The position numbers and the translations under genes were made by a program. From the NCBI GenBank assembly GCA_963580455.1, contig OY756971.1, positions 16,329,001-16,393,000 on the forward strand: a DNA stretch of 64,000 bases, given 5' to 3'. The stretch's first letter is position 1. The number at the start of each line of letters is the position of its first letter. Shown here piece after piece: positions 56,038 through 64,000 of this stretch. The DNA is from Euonymus europaeus. Its lineage: Eukaryota; Streptophyta; Magnoliopsida; Celastrales; Celastraceae. The notes under the pieces were generated by a model, which did no database searches, had not been told where the DNA came from, and was given only the letters and a program-made list of their open reading frames with translations.

Positions 56038-56160
56038 GTAGCAACTCAATATACTATAACAAAAGCAAAAGCTAGATTGCATGTAGCAACTCAATATACT
56101 ATAACAAAATTAAAAGTAAAAGCAAATGTAAAAGCAAAAGCAAATGTAAAAGCAAAAGCC
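56038..56160 (+). repeat. Short direct repeats
   Basis: A 27-bp unit (GTAGCAACTCAATATACTAT start) occurs at 56038 and 56083, followed by AAAAGCAAATGTAAAAGC units repeated to 56160. Confidence 0.85.
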
Positions 56161-56285
56161 AATGTCGTGAAGACATGCATTATATTATCAAAAGCTGCAA
56201 TTGGATTTTTGTGCCCCTGGATTGCATTAAGAATACCCATTTACTACAAAATTTAAAAGGAACTTGTACGGGCATTTGATCTTTT

Positions 56286-56441
56286 GTTTGCTCTATCGCT
56301 AAGTGATGCAGTAATCTATTGTTTGTTCTGACTGTGAGACAATTAGTCGAACACCTAATTTGCTCTAGTTTGCTCTATCACTGAGTGATGCAGTGATATT
56401 TTGTTTGCTCTAAAACTGTGAGACAATTAGTCGAACACCTA
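56286..56441 (+). repeat. Two direct copies of a 72-74 bp unit
   Basis: Copies at 56286-56357 and 56368-56441 both begin GTTTGCTCTATC and end AGTCGAACACCTA, with a few differences in the middle. Confidence 0.85.
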
Positions 56442-56851
56442 GAATGCATCATAAATAAGCTCAATAACCAGAGCTATTTCTCCCAACAAACACATTCAAG
56501 CTGCTTCTCCCAACAAAGATAAAGAGAACCCATTGACATCATCCACACAAGAACACAACACCACCTATCAAAATCTCATGGAGAAAAAGACAACAGTGCT
56601 TCGAAAATAGAAATAGATCAACAATCAAGAACAAATCGAAACCCAGTTCCATAATCTAAAGTTACCAAATCGAAGCCTAGTTCATAATCAAAAGCCCAAA
56701 TGGAAGTTGATTCCATAATTGAACAAAAAATTAAGAATGAGATACCTGGACGATGATTGGAGCGAGCGATATTGTTGGGATTGAGAAGAACCCAGAAAAT
56801 TGGCGCGAGAGTTGAGAGAGAGGGTCGAGAAGAATTTTTTAATGTTAAAAG

Positions 56852-57482
56852 TGTTGGAAATGAACGTTAAAACTATGGTGGTCAACCATAGTTTGACCAA
56901 GATTTAATAACTAATGGATGTGAGTTATTAAATTATAATTGTAAGACCTTAATCTTCAATATGAAAAGAATATATTGGAGTTTAATTTGGTTCAAAACCT
57001 ATTTAAGGTTGAATGGAAATTGACTCCAAAATTGGCAAGAAAATCATGAAAAATGTCAAAAATCTCACATTGAAAAAATACCAAATGTGGTTGGTCGGCT
57101 TTCCTATATAAGGAGAGTTTTGACATTAAGTCATAGATATATACAAAAATATTCTTATTCTCCCTTCTATATAGAAATTGGGCTTAAACAAGCTATAATT
57201 TCTATAAGTATAATTTTTGAGAGTGTTGTTCATAGTGGTTCGATCAGTCCACTTATATAGCAGTGCCGTTTACCAGTGGTTTGAGGCGTTGTATCTTGGG
57301 AAGGGATTGTCCGGAAAGCTGAGGCACCAGTTGGCGGGGACAAATTCTCTTTAAGGAGATTCGCTTACGCGTACCTCGCTCCTACAGTTTGTTTCTGTCG
57401 ACATTTCGGTAATTTATTTATGTAATTTTAATTGTGTTTATAATTGCTATTATTTTCAATTATGCATGCTAAATGTCCAACA
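56852..57482 (+). repeat. 5' LTR of the copia element
   Basis: TATA box TATATAA at 57105-57111. Near the start AAACTATGGT and ACCATAGTTT (56870-56894) form a strong hairpin. Ends ATGTCCAACA. Confidence 0.92.
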
Positions 57483-57859
57483 ATCTTAAAGAGAATTTTT
57501 GTTTATGTTTCTTAGTTTTGCATAATATGATATAGTATCTGTAGTTGTAATTATAATAGTATAAATAATTATTTAATTGTTTGAGTAATTATTTATTATA
57601 TTCGTGCATGATTTAATTATTGTGATAATTGTGCATATATTAAAATTGCAAGTTTAATAATTTTGTGAATAGTATTTATATGTGATGCCTAGAACGTTCT
57701 CACTGAGGAAAGAGGTTATCTAATTGCGCGCCGTTTAACGGAAGGCCCCCTCTTACTTAAAGAACCACCTGGTCACTATAAATACGAAGTCACAAATTTT
57801 ATTAAATATATTTGTGCATTATTTGAGAAAAGTGTTATTTGATTTGTGTAGAAATATCA
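57483..57859 (+). other. copia leader without a recognisable tRNA primer site
   Basis: The 60 bases after the LTR have no TGG trinucleotide and nothing like TGGTATCAGAGC. A GC-richer block (AATTGCGCGCCGTTTAACGG near 57723) lies 130 bp before gag. Confidence 0.6.
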
Positions 57860-58885
57860 ATGGTTGAAAATACTGAGATATCCACCATCCATGTTGGAGG
57901 TGATGACTTGATCCCTGATGTTTTAAACAACTCAGGTGATATGACTGCTCCTATTGGAGGTATGGCTGCTCCTAATGGAGGCGAGCCTAATACTGCTCCT
58001 GAAGAGCCTGCTACTCCTGTAGAGTATGCTGCTCCTGCTGTTCCAACTTATGCTGATGAAAGTGCTATGACACCTACTGGACGGGTAATGCCTGCTGAAA
58101 AGCCAGAAAAGTTTACCGGTAAAGATTTCAAGATGTGGCAACAAAAAATGCGATTTTATCTGACCACCTTGAAACTTGCCAAGTACCTTACTGAATTATG
58201 TCATGTTCTGTTATTGGGTGAGAAAGACAGGATGACTGTAGCAGCAGTTCAAATCTGGAAGGATAATGAATATTTATGCAGGAACTATATCCTTAATGGA
58301 TTAGTTGATGAACTGTATAATGTTTATTGTAACATTTCTTCAGCTAAAGAGTTGTGGGAAACTCTTGAAAAGAAATACAAGACTGAGGATGCTAGGACTA
58401 AGAAATTTGTGGTGGCCAAATTTCTTGACTTCAAAATGGTGGATGGCAAGTCTGTTGTCACCCAAGTTGAAGAATACCAGCTCATCTTGCATGAGATACT
58501 AGCTGAGGGGATGTCTATATTCGAGCCATTTCAAGTGGCTGCAGTCATTGAAAAGCTACCTCCTAGCTGGGCTGATTTCAAAAATTACTTGAAACACAAG
58601 CGAAATGAGATGAATTTGGAGGACTTGATAGTTTGGTAGAGGATTGAGGAAGACAATCGAAAAAAGTCAACTCTTCCAAGAAATCTCAGAGCCAGCATAG
58701 TAGAAACTTCCAAATTCAAGCCTATGAAGAGAAAGTGGGAGACCAAGGAGAAGCAGAGAGAGCCAATCAATAAGTTCCAGGGAACCTGTTTTGTCTGCGA
58801 CAAACCTGGACATCGGGCCAAAGACTGTAGGAAGCGTCCTAACAAAGACAAAGGAAAGAAGCAAGCTCACCTAGTGGGAGCATGA
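57860..58885 (+). pseudogene. copia gag with one in-frame stop
   Basis: From ATG 57860: a 60-residue Ala/Pro/Glu-rich lead (with direct repeats such as APIGGMAAPNGG), then the capsid (EKFTGKDFKMWQQKMRFYLTTL, AKELWETLEKKYKTEDARTKKFVVAKF, LPPSWADFKNYLKH). TAG at 58637-58639 interrupts; in the same frame follows a basic linker and the zinc knuckle CFVCDKPGHRAKDC (58787-58828), ending at TGA 58883-58885. Protease is in another frame, so a frameshift lies at about 58880. Gag forms the particle that packages the RNA. Confidence 0.88.
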
Positions 58886-60240
58886 AGAAGATGAAACCAT
58901 GTTTTGCGGAGTTATCACTCAGGTTAACATGGTAATAAACACCAAAGATTGGTGGATGGACATGGGTGCAAACCAACACATCTGTGTCCACAAGGGTCTC
59001 TTCTCAAAATACGAGAAGAAAGATGATAAAGAGAAGGTCTACTTGGCTAACTCTGCACCAGTCATCATTGAAGGAATCGGAACTGTGATCCTGAAGTTCA
59101 CTTCCGGCAAAAAGCTTGCATTACAAAATGTGATGCATGTTCCGGAGATTAAGAAGAATCTGATTTCTGTACCCACTCTGGTTGAGAAAGGATTCAAACT
59201 AGTATTTGAATCAAATAAATTTGTAATCTCAAAGGGTGGGATTTATTTGGGAAATGGGTACATTAATGATGGGCTTTTTAAAGCCAATTGTGCTGTAATT
59301 GACGAAGAGTCTAAATTTTTGTATCCAAAGACTGTTATCAATAAAGAAAAGTCTTCAACTTACATGATTGTGTCTCCTTTTCTATGGCATGGTAGATTGG
59401 GACATGTAAACTATGGTACAATGAAAAAATTGGCAAACTTAGGTTTAATTCCCAAATTTAATTTGGATGTCAATCACAAATGTGAAACTTGTGTTGAAGC
59501 AAAGTTTGTCAAGAAACCCTTTCAAAATATTGAAAGAAGTACTGAACCTTTAGCATTAATCCATACGGATTTACGTGATTTGAAATTTATTCAAAGTAGA
59601 GGTGGAAAGAAATATTTTATTACTTTCATTGATGATAGCACCCGTTATTGCTATGTTTATTTATTAACTAGCAAAAACGAAGCTATGGAAATGTTTGTAA
59701 AGTACAAGAATGAAGTTGAGACTCAACTTGGTACTAAAATCAAAGCATTAAGGTCTGATAGAGGAGGAGAATATGATTCTGCTCTCTTTGATGAGTTGTG
59801 TACTGAGTTTGGAATAATTCACCAAACTACAGCACCATATACACCTCAACAAAATGGAATTGCTGAGAGGAAAAACCGAACTTTAAAAGAGATGGTTAAT
59901 TCCATGATCATAAGTTCAAGTCTACCACAGAACTTGTGGGGGGAAGCAGTTTTGACTGCCAATTACATTCTTAATCGAATGCCCCACAAGAAAACAAGTA
60001 GTATTCCATATGAGATGCGGAATAAGAGACCACCATCTTTCAAATACTTGAAAGTGTGGGGGTGTCTTGCTAAGGTGGCTATACCTCCACCAAAGCAAGT
60101 AAAGCTCGGACCTAGAACGGTGGATTGTATATTCACCGGATATGCTCAAAATAGTAGCGCATTCAGATTTTTGGTACATAAATCTGAAATTGATGACATC
60201 CATGTTAATACAATCATGGAAACAAGAGATGCGAATTTTT
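58878..60240 (+). pseudogene. copia protease and integrase
   Basis: The frame begins with EHEEDETMFCG, then protease: WWMDMGANQHICVHKG has D-M-G where copia proteases have D-S-G or D-T-G. Then MHVPEIKKNLISVPTL. Integrase: zinc finger HGRLGHVNYGTMKKLA and HKCETCVEAK; core with IHTDLRD (Asp), KALRSDRGGEY (Asp) and QQNGIAERKNRTLKEM (Glu), all three present; then YEMRNKRPPSFKYLKVWGC and a C-terminal block. At about 60236-60241 the T-run in ANF is one base short and the frame is lost (nonsense residues to 60344). Integrase looks otherwise intact. Confidence 0.88.
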
Positions 60241-61954
60241 TGAGGATATTTTCCCTTGTAAACGAGGTGAAACATCTCAGAAAAGGAATAGAGATTCAAA
60301 TTCTGAGAATGAAATTACTGATAAACAAGAAACCAATGAAATAGAACCAAAGAGGAGTAAGAGAGCAAAAATCTCTAAGCCATTTGGTTCAGATTATCTA
60401 ACATTTATGTTAGAAAGTGAACCTCAAACATTTAATGAGGCAATGTCTACTTCAGAAGCTCCATTTTGGAAAGAAGCTGTAAACAGTGAGTTGGAATCCA
60501 TCCTAAGCAATCATACTTGGGAATTGGTTGATCTCCCACCTGGGAATAAACCAATAGGATGCAAATGGATTTTTAGAAAGAAGCTAAAAACTGATGGAAC
60601 CATTGATAAGTACAAAGCAAGACTTGTAGCAAAATGGTATAGACAAAAAGAAGGTCTAGACTACTTTGATACTTATGCACCAGTTATGAGAATTACATCA
60701 ATTCGGATGTTAATCTCAATAGCTTCGCTATATGGGTTGATGATACATCAAATGGATGTAAAAACCGCTTTCCTAAACTGTGAACTAGATGAGGAAATAT
60801 ATATGGAACAACCTGAGGGTTTCAAAGACAAAGGACAAGAACACAAAGTGTGTAGGCTTGTCAAGTCATTGTATGGGCTTAAGCAAGCTCCAAAGCAATG
60901 GCATGAGAAATTTGATCAAGTAATGATTCGAGATAGGTTTTGAATCAACGAATGTGACAAATGTGTTTACACAAAAATTATAAACAATGAATGTGTAATC
61001 GTTTGTCTATATGTTGATGATATGTTAATTCTTGGTCGTAATGTTGAGATCATCAATAAAACCAAGCAAATGCTATCAAATAATTTTGATATGAAAGATA
61101 TGGGTGAAGCAGATGTAATACTAGGCATTAAGATTCTTAAATCTTCTGAAGGCCTAGCTTTATCTCAATCACACTATATAGAAAAAGTGATTGAAAGGTT
61201 CAAAGGACATGGCATTAAAGATGCAAACAGTCCTTTTCTTTCTCACCTGATCATACACAAGAATACTGGAAACAATATAAATCAGTTGGAATACTCTCGT
61301 ATTATTGGTAGTGTCATGTACATCATGAACTGCACAAGACCAGATATTGCGTATTCTGTTAGTAAACTTAGCAGATATACAAGCAATCCTGGACATGAAC
61401 ACTGGAAAGCGCTATTAAGAGTTTTAGGGTACCTAAACAAAACAAAATGTAATGTTTTGAGTTATGGTAAATACCCTGCTGTTGTAGAAGGATACAGTGA
61501 TGCTAATTGGATTTCAGATTCAGAGGAATCTAAATCTACTAGTGGTTACGTATTTCTTCTTGGAGGGGCAGCTGTGTCTTGGAAGTCCTCAAAGCAAACG
61601 TGTATTGCACGATCAACGATGGAATCTGAGTTCATCGCTCTTGATAAAGCTGGTGAAGAAGCGGAGTGGCTTCGTTACTTCTTAGAGGACATTCCAATAT
61701 GGCCAAAGCCTATGCCTGCAATTTGCATTCATTGTGATAATCAAGCAGCAATTGCAAGAGCACAAAATATGATATATAATGGTAAATCTCGCCATATTCG
61801 TCGAAGACATAATTCTGTCAGACAATTACTATCAAGTGGAATAATTTCCATAGACTTTGTGAAGTCTAAAGAAAATCTTGCGGATCCGTTTACGAAAGCT
61901 TTGAGTCGAAAAGTGACAGACTGTGCTTCGAGGGGAATGGGCTTAAAGCCTTGA
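60241..61954 (+). pseudogene. copia reverse transcriptase and RNase H, one in-frame stop
   Basis: In the new frame the linker reads SENEITDKQETNEIEPKR, then RT: NHTWELVDLPPGNKPIGCKW, YKARLVAKWYRQKEGLDYF, HQMDVKTAFLNCEL, YMEQPEGF, LVKSLYGLKQAPKQWHEKF. TGA at 60941-60943 stops it within 20 codons before the active site; the same frame continues with [13 protein letters not shown] (catalytic DD intact, about 61012-61023) and RNase [68 protein letters not shown], ending GLKP at 61954. Confidence 0.9.
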
Positions 61955-62500
61955 TTCAATAAGTTACCTTGATGGAAACCTAACCTAGCGATTGGAGATC
62001 CCAGGGACTAGGTTCAATAGGACAACACAAGTTAGGTGTAACTTAAGCGTAAGTAGTGCGGAGTTTACTCCAACTCATTCCTATGATGCACAAAGCACTA
62101 GTAGATTGTGCAAATAAGGATAAGCTATGCTTTTAATGATTACTATATCTTGTAATAAACAAGTGGAGTATTGGAGAATACTCTTGATAGATAATCACCT
62201 ATATGAGTGAAGAGTATGGCCGACTCTATGAAAATATGTTAAGGCAATATTTTCTAAATCACTCACGAAACCCAAGAAGTTCATGGCCGAAATAATGAAC
62301 ACAATCGAGAACCAATTATGAATTTGGTCAATATTGTGTGGTGTCTGTTGACTGGGCTTACACGAACAACTGGCAGTTCAAGGCGATAGATTTTCACTAA
62401 AGAAGGTTCAAAGCCAAAAGCTACCTATCTTGATGCAGTATTGATTCTATTGCACTCTCAAAATTATTTCAGTGTCTGAACAGTCGTCTATTTCCATTCA
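61955..62500 (+). other. copia 3' untranslated region
   Basis: Between RNase H and polypurine tract. No coding seen. Contains ATGAAGAGTATGGCC-type text conserved in some copia 3' ends, without known role. Confidence 0.5.
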
Positions 62501-62511
62501 ATGTGGGGGAT

Positions 62512-63142
62512 TGTTGGAAATGAAGGTTAAAACTATGGTGGTCAACCATAGTTTGACCAAGATTTAATAACTAATGGATGTGAGTTATTAAATTATAATT
62601 GTAAGGCCTTAATCTTCAATATGAAGAGAATAGATTGGAGTTTAATTTGGTTCAAAACCTATTTAAGGTTGAATGGAAATTGACTCCAAAATTGGCAAGA
62701 AAATCATGAAAAATGTCAAAAATCCCACATTGGAAAAATACCAAATGTGGTTGGTAGGCTTTCCTATATAAGGAGAGTTTTGACATTAAGTCATAGATAT
62801 ATACAAAAATATTCTTATTCTCCCTTCTATATAGAAATTGGGCTTAAACAAGCTATAATTTCTATAAGTATAATTTTTGAGAGTGTTGTTCATAGTGGTT
62901 CGATCAGTCCACTTGTATAGCAGTGCCGCTTACCAGTGGTTTGGGGCGTTGTATCTTGGGAAGGGATTGTCCGGAAAGCTGAGGCACCAGTTGGCGGGGA
63001 CAAATTCTCTTTAAGGAGATTCGCTTACGCGTACCTCGCTCCTACAGTTTGTTTCTGTCGACATTTCGGTAATTTATTTATGTAATTTTAATTGTGTTTA
63101 TAATTGCTACTATTTTCAATTATGCATGGTAAATGTCCAACA
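62512..63142 (+). repeat. 3' LTR of the copia element
   Basis: Same length as the 5' LTR, preceded by ATGTGGGGGAT (polypurine tract, 62501-62511). Hairpin and TATA box conserved. Confidence 0.92.
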
Positions 63143-63147
63143 AAAAG

Positions 63148-64000
63148 AAGAATGGCGCAGCTACAGTTGAGCGCGACTCTTCCCATGGAACTGTAGCAAG
63201 AAAACAAGATGGAGATTACTGTGCAGTAGCTGCTGTGGGATGAAATTTCACAAAACAGCTCACATGAATCTTCAATTCAGCGAGAGACCCCATTTGCAGT
63301 GGCTGCTATGGAAGGTCTAAGATGTTTAGTGTGCAAAATATCAGATGGGATAGCATATTATTTTTTATTTTTTAAATAGCATTAAATTATTGGTATATTA
63401 TTTGTTATTTTTTAATGGAAACAATTTGCGTATAAACATATAACTAGATGTTTTCAACATTATTACTCATTTCAGTCAACCAATCTCATTTGGTATAGTC
63501 ACCAGTCAACCGATCTCATTTGACAAAGGCTTCTTCTTTTTTTAATTTCTTAGCTCACCTACGTGTAATATCATGTATGTATTCTTAACAAGCTTTCAAA
63601 GCATTTTTATAAGATAATAGAATCCTGGGTACTGGTAGGGTCTTTGTAACTCAATCTTCGCCTCTATTTCAATCGAACAATCTCATTTGGTAGAGTCACC
63701 AGTCGACCGATCTCATTTGATATACTGACGTTCCAGATGTAGCCAAACTAGTAAACGCAGTTACATTTTAGTAAATGGTTGACCTGCTATAAAGGTGTTG
63801 ACCTCATTAATCATTGAATTGTGGTCGACCGAAACACTCATCCATTTACTAAGCGCTTTAAGTGCGGTAAAGATTCATCTTCTCCTATCAACTCATAGCA
63901 GTAGGATCCAAAGGAGGAAGCCCTTGAGCGTGGGGAATTAAAGAAAGCATTTTTGCATGTTATAAGTAGAAGAGATCTGATACTTTTCCTACTCCCTCTG
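63148..64000. other. Right flank of the copia insertion, no gene
   Basis: Left part (GCGCAGCTACAG, AACTGTAGCAAG, CAGTAGCTGCTG) looks like the end of a DNA transposon by word content, perhaps the one carrying the SANT/NAM gene, but no terminal inversion could be fixed. A pair of 51-bp repeats lies at 63473-63523 and 63670-63720. Nothing else assigned. Confidence 0.4.
63473..63720 (+). repeat. Two dispersed 51-bp direct repeats, each internally duplicated
   Basis: 63473-63523 and 63670-63720 share the layout CAATCTCATTTGGTA, AGTCACCAGTC, ACCGATCTCATTTGA. Inside each copy, CAATCTCATTTG and CGATCTCATTTG are about 30 bp apart. Confidence 0.85.

Larger units (their letters stand above)
55941..56846. 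other. 5' flank of the SANT/NAM-type gene
   Basis: Includes short repeats listed separately and a purine-rich segment (GAGAGTTGAGAGAGAGGG near 56810) directly left of the copia insertion. Minus-strand 5' UTR or first intron is possible. No clear coding exon seen. Confidence 0.45.
56852..63142 (+). mobile_element. Nearly complete Ty1/copia element, recent but defective
   Basis: LTRs of 631 bp (TGTTGGA to TCCAACA) with perfect AAAAG duplications (56847-56851 and 63143-63147). Inside: gag with zinc knuckle, protease, integrase, RT, RNase H, then a GTGGGGGA tract. About 12 differences separate the LTRs (about 1.9%), so insertion is recent. Defects: TAG in gag (58637), frame change between gag and protease (about 58880), protease active site D-M-G, one-base loss in a T-run (about 60238) and TGA in RT (60941). 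No canonical primer site follows the 5' LTR. It lies just upstream of the SANT/NAM-type pseudogene. Confidence 0.92.

Noticed and set aside
56026..56256. 76-codon Lys/Ala repeat frame
   Set aside because: Produced by the AAAAGC repeats; no gene context.

Overview
This window is nuclear DNA from a flowering plant, most likely a eudicot with a large, repeat-rich genome. The evidence is one spliced plant-type gene end (a FRIGIDA-like protein) set in a very dense field of Ty3/gypsy and Ty1/copia LTR retrotransposons, with tRNA-Asp and tRNA-iMet type primer sites, an Athila-type element with an env-like ORF, and a Tat-type element with antisense coding. I saw no bacterial, organellar or viral gene organisation. 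I cannot name the species.

Layout. (1) 1-1078: last exon of a FRIGIDA-like gene, the only plausible working host gene. (2) 1830-19276: an old Tat-like gypsy element with both LTRs. Its gag, protease, RT, RNase H, integrase and antisense ORF are all broken. It has been opened three times: by a minus-strand chromovirus-like element (3982 to about 7730), by a solo LTR (10927-12824, TSD GCCAC), and by a gag-only copia element (13772 to about 16866). (3) 19277-21295: mostly unassigned AT-rich DNA with a TRIM-like LTR and a short copia LTR. (4) 21296-26264: minus-strand Athila-like pseudo-polyprotein, split by a solo LTR (22862-25048, TSD GTACA). (5) 26270-33881: a very long LTR-like unit (TSD ACATG) that itself hosts two solo LTRs (27602-29609, TSD TCTAG; 30343-32462, TSD TGTTT). 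(6) 34840-42190: relics of a minus copia, a minus chromovirus, a plus copia with its 5' LTR, and a minus-strand ORF of the plant putative gypsy-type transposon kind. (7) 42344-53851: a nearly complete, recently inserted Athila element (TSD GGCTT) sitting inside a small repeat-bearing, MITE-like element. (8) 54800-56850: a broken SANT/NAM-type (PIF/Harbinger-associated) gene on the minus strand. (9) 56852-63142: a nearly complete, recent copia element (TSD AAAAG). (10) 63143-64000: no gene seen, only short dispersed repeats.

How the parts work together. Apart from the FRIGIDA-like gene, this is a layered insertion record rather than a pathway. Five of the LTR elements or solo LTRs described as nested, plus the Athila and copia elements, are bounded by perfect 5-bp target duplications, so the order of events can be read. 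LTR divergence by eye falls with nesting depth: about 15-20% for the outer Tat element, about 15% for the chromovirus, about 8-9% for the gag-only copia, and about 2% for Athila and the 56852 copia. Even the two youngest elements carry stops and frameshifts, so none looks autonomous. All alignments, divergences and family names here were judged by eye from the sequence, without any search.
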